DNA of 64,000 nucleotides from SKVR01 sp964453995 (GTDB lineage: Bacteria; Bacteroidota; Bacteroidia; Bacteroidales; UBA7960), in contig CAYVQC010000003.1 in the NCBI GenBank assembly GCA_964453995.1, positions 55,928 through 119,927 on the forward strand, read 5' to 3'. A program made the position numbers and the translations under genes. Below, piece after piece: positions 1 through 7,279 of the stretch. The notes beneath the pieces were generated by a model that saw only the letters and a list, made by a program, of their open reading frames with translations, was not told the origin of the DNA and did not search any database. Position 1 is the stretch's first letter, and each line of letters opens with the position of its first letter.

Positions 1-424
1 GCATCTCTTTGGCACGAAACAACTCCTGCTTGGTTCTATGCCTGTGAATGGCGATATGAATGGCAGAAGATAAAACCCTTTCATCAAATGGCTTGATGAG
101 AAAACCATGTGGCTCTGTTTTCATAAGACGATTCAGCGTATTTTCATCAGAGCTCGCTGTAAGATAAACTACGGGAATATCGAGAGTCCGGGTAATGATT
201 TCCACGGTTTCAATTCCATCAATTTCTCCATCAATCATCACATCCATAAGAATGAGATCCGGGCGATGCTTGTTTGCCATTTCGATTGCTTCAGAACCAC
301 TACGGGCTTTGGCACAAACAGTACAACCCATTTCTTCCAGTTTGATTTGTATAAAACTGGATATTATGGCGTCATCCTCAACGATTAATACTTTTTTTTC
401 CAACATAGCATTAGTATGATCCAT
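1..424 (-). CDS. response regulator receiver protein (partial, runs off left edge)
   Basis: CheY-like receiver domain at the N-terminus. It has an acidic pocket (VLIVEDDA), the phospho-acceptor Asp in LILMDVMI (about residue 61), the Thr/Ser switch in VVYLTASSD and the Lys in FLIKPFD. After the receiver the chain continues as a basic helix (HRHRTKQELF) and leaves the window, so any output domain is not visible. This receiver type (DVMIDGEIDGIET) is often found with PAS or kinase modules. The start at 424 is well supported: AGGAGGG lies at 428-434, the best Shine-Dalgarno in the region. It is the last visible gene of the minus-strand chemotaxis cluster, 43 bases after the HPt gene, and the two could be a phosphorelay pair (inference). 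Confidence 0.85.
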   Translation of the reverse strand, partial: MDHTNAMLEKKVLIVEDDAIISSFIQIKLEEMGCTVCAKARSGSEAIEMANKHRPDLILMDVMIDGEIDGIETVEIITRTLDIPVVYLTASSDENTLNRLMKTEPHGFLIKPFDERVLSSAIHIAIHRHRTKQELFRAKEM

Positions 425-467
425 TTACCCTCCTAAAAACTAACAGAGTCCCTAAATACTTGAATTA

Positions 468-845
468 TTACATTTTTTTGAGCAGTTGCAGCAACTCATC
501 GTATGTGCTTTGAATTGCGCCGGCAATCAGAAAGGCTTCATCCGTTTTTCCTGCCTTAATTGCATTTTCCGTATCAGATGCCATTTGCTTGAGCCTGAAG
601 GCACCAATAGATCCGGAGATTCCTGATAATGAATGCGAAGCAACACGGAGCAATTCGGTATCTTTACTTTTTCGTGCACGTGTAATCTCTTCCATAAGCT
701 TATCTGCTTCTGGCTCAAAGGAGTCGATGATGTCTTGTATCACTTCAGGACTTCCCTCCGAATATTCGTGGAGCATCTGCATAGTTTCATCATCAAGCAT
801 TTCAAGATGTTTGTAATTATCTTTTATTTGATTTTGCTGATTCAT
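468..845 (-). CDS. single-domain HPt phosphotransfer protein
   Basis: Protein of 125 residues from the ATG at 845. It matches the histidine phosphotransfer four-helix bundle, with the phosphorylatable His in SHSLSGISGSIGA (about residue 71). An upstream ATG at 902 would add 19 residues of basic, low-complexity sequence not expected for this fold, so 845 is preferred; neither start has a clear Shine-Dalgarno. Free HPt proteins shuttle phosphoryl groups between receiver domains. Here the gene follows the chemoreceptor and precedes a response regulator, so it may link the chemotaxis cluster to that regulator or to the hybrid kinases encoded elsewhere in the window. The link is inferred from position only. 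Confidence 0.85.
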   Translation of the reverse strand: MNQQNQIKDNYKHLEMLDDETMQMLHEYSEGSPEVIQDIIDSFEPEADKLMEEITRARKSKDTELLRVASHSLSGISGSIGAFRLKQMASDTENAIKAGKTDEAFLIAGAIQSTYDELLQLLKKM

Positions 846-961
846 GAGATTTTTTTTGTTTGATTTTGTTTTTGGCAAACCTCTGGTTTTGAAAATAAAC
901 ATGGTTTATAAATAATAAACAAAATAATACTGTAAAAGCCTTTGGAAAAGCAGAAAAAATG

Positions 962-986
962 CCGGGGAAAAGATCCGTTTCCCCGG
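962..986 (-). terminator. hairpin terminator after the chemoreceptor gene
   Basis: Perfect 9-bp stem (CCGGGGAAA / TTTCCCCGG) with a 7-base loop. On the minus strand it is followed by GCATTTTTTC. It lies just past the stop of the chemoreceptor gene at 1005, so it probably ends or attenuates the main chemotaxis transcript before the HPt gene. Confidence 0.75.
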
Positions 987-1004
987 TCATTTTACAATAT
1001 TTCA

Positions 1005-3101
1005 TTAAAATCTTTCGTATTCATCATCTTTTACACCACCCATTTCCAGTTTAACACCGCCCGACTTGTGGTTGCCATTGCCATTGCTCTTGTTTCCATT
1101 TGATTCGAAGGTTTTGGCAGTAGTAGTAGAAGTAAATGTATTAGCAGGCTTTACAACAGCTTTTTTAGTGGCTGAAGCGGCTTTTCTCTTAGCAGTTTCT
1201 TTATCGAGTCTGAAGTAAGAAACCATTTCAAGAAGCTGATCGGCCTGGCTGGAAAGCTCTTCGCTACTGGTAGCCATTTCTTCGCTGGCAGCAGCATTTT
1301 GTTGTGTAACCTGGTTTAATTGCTGTATAGCAGAGTTTACCTGTTCGGCACCAGAATTCTGCTCGATACTGGCAGCGGCAATTTCCTGTACCAGCTGAGC
1401 AGTTTTATTGATCTCAGGGATAAGAGATTGCAGGAGCGAACCAGCCTTTTCGGTTACATCCACACTTTTATTGGCTAGGGCGTTGATCTCATCGGCGGCC
1501 ACCTTGCTGTTTTCGGCCAGTTTCCTTACCTCGGCAGCAACAACAGCAAAACCTTTTCCGTGCTCACCGGCGCGAGCGGCTTCTACCGCAGCATTCAGGG
1601 CAAGGATATTGGTTTGGCGGGAAATTTCACCAATGATAGAAATTTTTGAGGCAATCGTTCTGATAGATTCCAGGCTTTCGCTGGATGCTCTGCCTACCTC
1701 GGTAACACCTTCTGACACTTTTCCGGAAATTTTCTCTCCTTCGCGGGCATTATCGGTATTTTGCTGAATATTGGCAGCCATTTCTTCCATAGAAGAACTA
1801 ACCTCTTCGGCAGAGGAGGCCTGTTCGGTACTACCCTGGCTCATTTCCTGCGCGGTAGAAGACATTTGCTGGCTGGCTGAAGCAATATTGTCAGATCCGG
1901 CAACAACATTGCCAATCACATCGCGCAATTTTTCTATCATTCGTTGCATGGCATTGGCAAGCTGACCAATTTCATCTTTTTGCTCGAGCAGGCTTCTGTC
2001 TATGTTAATACTAAGATCACCATCGGCCACTGTTTCGGCTACTTTTACTCCTCTTACCACACCGGAAGTTACCAGCCTGGTAATAATAAATCCAAGAATA
2101 ACGGCAATGATGATCCCGATAATAATACCTCCTACCATCATGGCATTGCTGGCGGTAATAGTAGTATCACCCTGCTGTGATCCCAGCTCAGCGTCTTTGA
2201 TGTTCAATTCCTTCAGTTGTGCGAAGTTTGCCATCGCTTTGCTGTGAGCGGGGTTTGATTCCTCAGCAATTAGGGTACTCATTTCCTGAAATGCCTGCAC
2301 TGCTCTTTGTGCTTCGCGATTGATTATAGCAAAATAATTAAAAACGTTTTCTGCTGCTGGCACCATTACATCGAGGTAATGCCTGAAAGCCGCATCGCGG
2401 TTTCCCTGCCGGATAAGCTGCTTAATACGGTGTACTGCTTCATGGAAAGTGTCGTGATGCACCATCATATCCCTCATGTTGCGGTTGATTTCGGGATTAT
2501 TGGTTTTAAAATCGGGAAGCCATTGCCCAAAATTACACCGGGTTGCATCTTCGCCCCCATCAAAGGCACGCAAAGTTTGGATGGCATTTACCGTTTGTAC
2601 CTGTAATGCATAATGATCTTTCATGAATTCTTCCAGGTCGCGGTTGATCCTCATGGGATTGAGCAGATCTGTACTAATCAGTTCCTGGTGACGTTTATCA
2701 ACCTGTTGAATATTAATGTTTCTCCATACCTCAATTTCCTGAAGCAGTGTGCGGTAAAGCTCCGCTTCTTCTTCAGACTGATCGAGGACAGCATACATTT
2801 CGCTGTATTCTATATATTCTGCTCTGGCATCAGCAATACTCTGAAGTATTACATTTCTGTCTTCAAATGTAAGCTGGTTGTCGAGTAGCATCTTGTAGCC
2901 GGCCTGCACCCTTTCAAGGTTAGCTTCCATTTCTCCCAGATACTGTACTGACGGCAAATTATTATCAGATACCTGGTGAAAGGTACCTCCAACATTTCGC
3001 AGGCCTATAAGCCCTATAACTCCAATGATTACTGCAATTAATACCACCGACAAAAAACCCGCCAGTATCTTGGTTCCTGTTTTTAAATCTCTGAATTTCA
3101 T
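1005..3101 (-). CDS. methyl-accepting chemotaxis protein (transmembrane receptor)
   Basis: Chemoreceptor of 698 residues. TM1 is about 11-34, a periplasmic helical sensor 35-317, TM2 about 319-341, then HAMP and a long cytoplasmic coiled coil. The signalling hairpin tip (RQTNILALNAAVEAARAGE, near 495-513) is intact. The sensor contains CNFGQWL (Cys189) followed by His215/216, His220 and His224, a spacing like the zinc-binding CZB pattern, so it may bind a metal (inference). A Gly/Asn-rich linker of about 50 residues ends in EYERF, which fits the x-aromatic-x-x-aromatic CheR-docking pentapeptide. The start at 3101 has AGGGAA upstream. It follows cheW in the operon. The ligand is unknown. Confidence 0.95.
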   Translation of the reverse strand: MKFRDLKTGTKILAGFLSVVLIAVIIGVIGLIGLRNVGGTFHQVSDNNLPSVQYLGEMEANLERVQAGYKMLLDNQLTFEDRNVILQSIADARAEYIEYSEMYAVLDQSEEEAELYRTLLQEIEVWRNINIQQVDKRHQELISTDLLNPMRINRDLEEFMKDHYALQVQTVNAIQTLRAFDGGEDATRCNFGQWLPDFKTNNPEINRNMRDMMVHHDTFHEAVHRIKQLIRQGNRDAAFRHYLDVMVPAAENVFNYFAIINREAQRAVQAFQEMSTLIAEESNPAHSKAMANFAQLKELNIKDAELGSQQGDTTITASNAMMVGGIIIGIIIAVILGFIITRLVTSGVVRGVKVAETVADGDLSINIDRSLLEQKDEIGQLANAMQRMIEKLRDVIGNVVAGSDNIASASQQMSSTAQEMSQGSTEQASSAEEVSSSMEEMAANIQQNTDNAREGEKISGKVSEGVTEVGRASSESLESIRTIASKISIIGEISRQTNILALNAAVEAARAGEHGKGFAVVAAEVRKLAENSKVAADEINALANKSVDVTEKAGSLLQSLIPEINKTAQLVQEIAAASIEQNSGAEQVNSAIQQLNQVTQQNAAASEEMATSSEELSSQADQLLEMVSYFRLDKETAKRKAASATKKAVVKPANTFTSTTTAKTFESNGNKSNGNGNHKSGGVKLEMGGVKDDEYERF

Positions 3102-3169
3102 ATTTCCCTGATTGTTTAAGATTAAAATAATTTATTTTGCCTTTCTTGTAAAAGAAATCGATAAATAGC

Positions 3170-3225
3170 GGCCTGCAAACGGCTCCTGCAATTCCTTTTC
3201 CCTGAAGCAGGGTCGTTTGCCGGCC
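3170..3225. other. long interrupted hairpin between cheW and the receptor gene
   Basis: Three stacked stems: GGCC (3170-3173) with GGCC (3222-3225), GCAAACG (3175-3181) with CGTTTGC (3214-3220), and CCTGC (3185-3189) with GCAGG (3207-3211). It starts 8 bases after the cheW stop. No T-run follows on the minus strand, so it could be a processing or mRNA-stability element rather than a terminator. It may set the receptor to CheW expression ratio (inference). Confidence 0.55.
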
Positions 3226-3232
3226 CGGATTG

Positions 3233-3757
3233 TTAATTTACCTCTTCCCCCGATACTTCTATCTGCGATTTGGTGGCTGAATCTGCAACGGTGACAAGTT
3301 CATCGGCAGAGAATACTTTGTCAACATTAAGGACCATTATAAAATTTTCATCCATTTTCACCATTCCATGCAGGTATTCGGGGTTGAATTTGCTACCAAT
3401 GGTAGGCGGTGCTTCAATATCGGCATCTGTGAGTTCAAGAACTTCTTCTACAGAATCTACAAGAGCTCCCAGGGTAAGGGGTTCACCCTCCATAACCACA
3501 TTCAAGACTACGATACAGGTATCGATGGTATCCTCCTTTTGAGGCAAACCAAATTTGATGCGTGTATCGAGTACAGGCAGCACGCTCCCCCTGAGGTTGA
3601 TTACACCCCTCATATAAGAAGGTGCCCGCGGCACCCGGGTTATGGGTCGAAGCTCCAGAATTTCAAGCACTTTACTTACATCAGCAGCAAACATCTCCTC
3701 TCCCAGTTGAAAAGACAGGTAGGATTTGAGAGAACTGCTGGTTTTAGAATCACTCAT
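3233..3757 (-). CDS. cheW: chemotaxis coupling protein CheW
   Basis: Protein of 174 residues with a CheW-like SH3 pair fold: SYLSFQLGEEMFAADV at the start, VLEILELRPITRVPRAP, and YMRGVINLRGSVLPVLD, the hallmark of the family. It is somewhat longer than E. coli CheW because of short tails at both ends. CheW bridges chemoreceptor tips to the CheA P5 domain in the array. It lies between cheA and the receptor gene on the minus strand, 136 bases from cheA. No second CheW is present in the window. Confidence 0.95.
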   Translation of the reverse strand: MSDSKTSSSLKSYLSFQLGEEMFAADVSKVLEILELRPITRVPRAPSYMRGVINLRGSVLPVLDTRIKFGLPQKEDTIDTCIVVLNVVMEGEPLTLGALVDSVEEVLELTDADIEAPPTIGSKFNPEYLHGMVKMDENFIMVLNVDKVFSADELVTVADSATKSQIEVSGEEVN

Positions 3758-3893
3758 ATTTGCTTCAGTTTAAAATTTATAAATTGATGAATTACTTTTT
3801 TTATTCCGTTAAAATTTACTTTTCAATGAGGACCGGATATAAACAACCGGCAATTATTATTAATCTGTGGTGTCCAATTAGAAAAGGGGTGTT

Positions 3894-6023
3894 TTAAGCC
3901 ACTTCTTCCGCTTTTTGGTTCATGTTTTTGTAAAACCTTTCTCTTTTCGTAAGGGTTTCCCTATCGAAAGTGCTTATGATCTTTGCCGGATCAAGCACCA
4001 GTGCTATAGTGCCGTCTCCCAGAATGGTTGCTCCTGACACGATTTCCTGGTCTTTAAACATGCGCCCAAGAGGTTTCAACACAGCCTGGTATTCACCCAC
4101 TACCATATCCACAGAAAGGCCTACCTTATAGTCATCATGGTTCACCCTGATAATCTGGTGGACTTTGGGAGCATTTTCAGTGATATTGAATTCATTTCTC
4201 AGATTGATGAAAGGTACCTGTTGACCATCAAGAACCAGCTTGTTGTTAAAAATTTTCTGAAGTTTATGATCTGATACTTCGAAACATTTATCTACAGAAG
4301 AAAGAGGTAATACAAAACTTGTACTGTTGATTTTCACCAGCAAGCCGTCAATAATAGAAAGAGTAAGAGGCAATTTTATAGTCAGTGTAGAGCCTACTCC
4401 CAATTGCGATTCAATTTCAACCTCTCCCCTGATATCAGAGATCTTTTTTACCACCACATCCAGCCCCACACCACGACCCGATACTTCTGTTACTTTGGCG
4501 GCAGTAGAAAATCCTGGCAGAAATATCAGATTCAATAGTTCTTTGTAGGAAAGATTGGATTCGGGAGAAATAAATCCCCGTGCCACAGCTTTTTGCCTTA
4601 TTTTCTCTACATCAATTCCACGACCATCGTCTTTGATCTGTAAATACACATTTGTACCGGAATAATATGCCTTAAGAATGATCTTACCCGTACGGTGTTT
4701 CCCTTTTGCGAGTCTCTCTTCAACACTCTCAATCCCGTGATCAATGGCATTGCGAAAGATATGCATCAAGGGGTCAGTAAGCCCCTCAATGATGCTCTTA
4801 TCCAATTCGGTTTCAGTACCTTCGGCAATAAACTGGATTTCTTTGTTGAGTTCATTGGAAAGGTCTCTGACCAGGCGCTTGAAGCGCGTCATGATGGTTT
4901 CAATGGGAATAAGGCAGATCTCAAAAGTATTGTCGCGCAACTGGCGTGAAATCTTTTCAATGTTTTCGGCAATTGCAGAAAGCTCGGGCAGGTTTTGATT
5001 TTCGGCCAAAAGACTCAGACTGGCCTGCGTAGTAACCAACTCGCTCACAAGGTTCATCAGATTGTCTAGTTTATCTGAGGAAACCCTGATATTGTTGATT
5101 TGGGTCATTTTTACGTGGGCTTTATCATCTTCTTTGAGCAGCTTTGCATCTTCAAAAATATCTTTAGATGAAGAAAGCCTGACCTTAGCTTTGAGCTTTT
5201 CAATGTCTGTTGGTGACTCGCTTTGCATAATTTCGCCGGCAATTTCAGTAAAGCAAGATTGCTTTAGCAGATTGCCTTCGGCAAGTTTATGGATGGAAAG
5301 ATCGCAGGTATCTTCAACGAAAATGAAGACATCTTTGATATCATCAACAGATTTGTTTGTTGCCAGGAAAACCTCCCAGCAGAAGTAGCACTTTTCAGCA
5401 TCCAGGTCATCAATACCAGGGAGACGGTAGGTTCTGAGGTAGGTTTTGCAGTGCCCAAGGGATTGTAATTCATCTATAAGCAACAGCGGATTGGTACCGT
5501 TTTGAAAGATCTCTTCATGGGGGGTCACTACAATAAAATAGGTAGGCACCTTGTCGTATATGACAGATTTGTCGATTGTGCATCCATCGTCAGAAGGCCC
5601 ACTTTCAGGATTAGCCTCCTGATTGTCAGGCGCTTGCTTATCACCCATACCAATAACCTGGTGAATGCGTGAAAGCAACAGCTTGTGGTTGCTGTAGCCG
5701 GCGGCATTGAGTTGTTCGCCATTTTCGAGCAATAGCTTCAGATGGTCTACAGCAGCCAGGGTGATATCCAGAATTTCGCGGTTTACCGTTAGCTCATCAT
5801 TGCGGATCAGATCATAGACAGTCTCCAGCTCGTGGGTAAAACCATCCATTTTAGCAAAACCAAACATGGAGCTTCCACCTTTGAGAGAATGCATTACCCT
5901 GAATACCTCTTCAATGATCTTTTTATCGCGCGGGTTTTCCTCCAGGGAAAGAAGTACCTCTTCGAGGTTATTGATAAGATCAGAGGCTTCTTCGAGAAAT
6001 TTCTTTTTGAACTGTTCCATCAT
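3894..6023 (-). CDS. cheA: chemotaxis histidine kinase CheA
   Basis: Protein of 709 residues with the CheA domain order. P1 HPt has its phospho-His in MHSLKGGSSMFG (His45). A variable P2-like region spans about 160-255, P3 dimerisation about 303-370, and the P4 ATPase carries HIFRNAIDHG (Asn425), DDGRG (465-469) and SGRGVGLD (515-522). The CheW-like P5 domain is about 556-690. All catalytic boxes look intact. It should phosphorylate the two CheYs upstream. Its ATG overlaps the TGA of the preceding cheY (ATGATG), which implies translational coupling; the second Met is an equally possible start. Confidence 0.97.
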   Translation of the reverse strand: MMEQFKKKFLEEASDLINNLEEVLLSLEENPRDKKIIEEVFRVMHSLKGGSSMFGFAKMDGFTHELETVYDLIRNDELTVNREILDITLAAVDHLKLLLENGEQLNAAGYSNHKLLLSRIHQVIGMGDKQAPDNQEANPESGPSDDGCTIDKSVIYDKVPTYFIVVTPHEEIFQNGTNPLLLIDELQSLGHCKTYLRTYRLPGIDDLDAEKCYFCWEVFLATNKSVDDIKDVFIFVEDTCDLSIHKLAEGNLLKQSCFTEIAGEIMQSESPTDIEKLKAKVRLSSSKDIFEDAKLLKEDDKAHVKMTQINNIRVSSDKLDNLMNLVSELVTTQASLSLLAENQNLPELSAIAENIEKISRQLRDNTFEICLIPIETIMTRFKRLVRDLSNELNKEIQFIAEGTETELDKSIIEGLTDPLMHIFRNAIDHGIESVEERLAKGKHRTGKIILKAYYSGTNVYLQIKDDGRGIDVEKIRQKAVARGFISPESNLSYKELLNLIFLPGFSTAAKVTEVSGRGVGLDVVVKKISDIRGEVEIESQLGVGSTLTIKLPLTLSIIDGLLVKINSTSFVLPLSSVDKCFEVSDHKLQKIFNNKLVLDGQQVPFINLRNEFNITENAPKVHQIIRVNHDDYKVGLSVDMVVGEYQAVLKPLGRMFKDQEIVSGATILGDGTIALVLDPAKIISTFDRETLTKRERFYKNMNQKAEEVA

Positions 6024-6385
6024 CTAACTACTTTACTTATGGCTGCCAGCAATTTTTCGGGCACAAAAGGCTTTACGATCCAGCCGGTTGCGCCGGCTTC
6101 CTTGGCTTCCATTTTTTTTGCCTGCTGCGATTCGGTGGTCAAGAACAGGATGGGCACATACCTGTAATCATCCTTGTTTCGAATTTCCTTTATCAGCGAA
6201 ATTCCATCCATCACAGGCATATGAAGATCGGTAACCACCAGATCAACTTTATCCCCATTAAAAAATTTCAGGGCATCCTGCCCGTCAACAGCCGAAAGAA
6301 CCCGGTGACCTGCGTTGGACAAGGTAAAACCAACTACTTCCCTGATGCTTTCCGAGTCATCCACAATTACAATCGTTTTTTCCAT
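6020..6385 (-). CDS. cheY: CheY-like response regulator (copy 1, coupled to cheA)
   Basis: Stand-alone receiver of 121 residues. It has an acidic pocket DD at 9-10, phospho-Asp53 in VVTDLHMP, Thr83 in FLTTES and Lys105 in IVKPF. Ungapped comparison with the next gene gives about 83 of 121 identical residues, so the two are a tandem duplication that has been kept. Its stop codon overlaps the cheA start. By analogy it is the diffusible output of CheA, but no flagellar or gliding motor gene is visible, so the target is unknown. Confidence 0.93.
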   Translation of the reverse strand: MEKTIVIVDDSESIREVVGFTLSNAGHRVLSAVDGQDALKFFNGDKVDLVVTDLHMPVMDGISLIKEIRNKDDYRYVPILFLTTESQQAKKMEAKEAGATGWIVKPFVPEKLLAAISKVVR

Positions 6386-6463
6386 TCTGTATTGGTATTT
6401 TTTTGGTGCTTCAATATTTTTTTCAATTCATACTACCCTACCTTTTGTAAAATTCCCCGCATA

Positions 6464-6829
6464 TTATTTCACAATCCGGCCAATGGCAGCAATAAGCTTT
6501 TCAGGCATAAAAGGCTTTACAATCCAGCCCGTTGCGCCGGCATTTTTTGCTTCCATCTTGATGCTTTGCTGCGATTCTGTGGTGAGATAAAGGATGGGAG
6601 TGTATTTATAGGTATTCATTTGTCTGATCTCGCGGATCAGACCCAGTCCATCCATATTGGGCATATGCAAGTCGGTAAGTACCATGTCGAGTTGCCGGCC
6701 ATCCAGGTATTGGAGTGCATCTTTGCCATCTTTGGCAGCCAATACTTTGTATCCTGCATTTTCCAGGGTAAAAATTACTACTTCTCTGATACTTTCTGAA
6801 TCATCAACAATGAGTATAGTTTTATCCAT
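6464..6829 (-). CDS. cheY: CheY-like response regulator (copy 2)
   Basis: Receiver of 121 residues and close paralogue of the downstream gene. It keeps Asp53 (VLTDLHMP), Thr83 (YLTTES) and Lys105 (IVKPF). Differences between the copies are scattered, including surface positions next to the active site (VVTD versus VLTD, MPVMDG versus MPNMDG), so both are probably functional. One may drive the output while the other acts as a phosphate sink, an arrangement known in other bacteria with two CheYs. It is separated from the STAS gene by 61 bases and from copy 1 by 78. Confidence 0.93.
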   Translation of the reverse strand: MDKTILIVDDSESIREVVIFTLENAGYKVLAAKDGKDALQYLDGRQLDMVLTDLHMPNMDGLGLIREIRQMNTYKYTPILYLTTESQQSIKMEAKNAGATGWIVKPFMPEKLIAAIGRIVK

Positions 6830-6890
6830 AAAAACATTTCTGGTTCAACAAGTTTTACAATATTGTACTCTCTCGGGTTTGCAGTCCTGC

Positions 6891-7208
6891 TTATTTTACA
6901 GGATAGGCAATGCCTGCATTGGCAAGCAGATTCTTTAGATCGTAGGGCAAATCAAAAAAGATTTTGATGTTCTTTCCCTGTTCTTCAAGGGTTTTTCTGA
7001 AAGATTCCAAGATCTGCAAAAACGATACATCAATTCCAGAAACATCTTTTGCCATGAGTTCTACCGATTTATAGTCTCCGGTGTGGTTTTGCAGAACAGA
7101 TCTGATTTCTCTGGCATTCTGCAATGTAAGATATCCCGAGAAAGTCATCCTGGCTTTCTTTCCCTGAGGATCATCGGTAATGTCGGTTTTGAATCCGAAG
7201 GTCTGCAT
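6891..7208 (-). CDS. STAS-domain protein of the chemotaxis operon
   Basis: Protein of 105 residues with the alternating beta/alpha pattern of a STAS domain: RMTFSGYLTLQNAREI, KSVELMAKD, then GIDVSFLQILESF, which aligns with the iDtaglQlL motif of small STAS proteins found with chemotaxis genes. The final strand/helix (KIFFDLPYDLKNLLANAG) fits as well. The Ser phosphorylated in SpoIIAA-type antagonists is not clear here. Its role in the operon is unknown; a scaffold or partner-switch link to the coiled-coil protein is an inference from adjacency. Confidence 0.75.
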   Translation of the reverse strand: MQTFGFKTDITDDPQGKKARMTFSGYLTLQNAREIRSVLQNHTGDYKSVELMAKDVSGIDVSFLQILESFRKTLEEQGKNIKIFFDLPYDLKNLLANAGIAYPVK

Positions 7209-7279
7209 AATTTGTGCTTTTTAAGTGTTGTGGTACAAGGGCTTTTTGAGCTTATAGCAACAAAATGCTATATTTCGTG

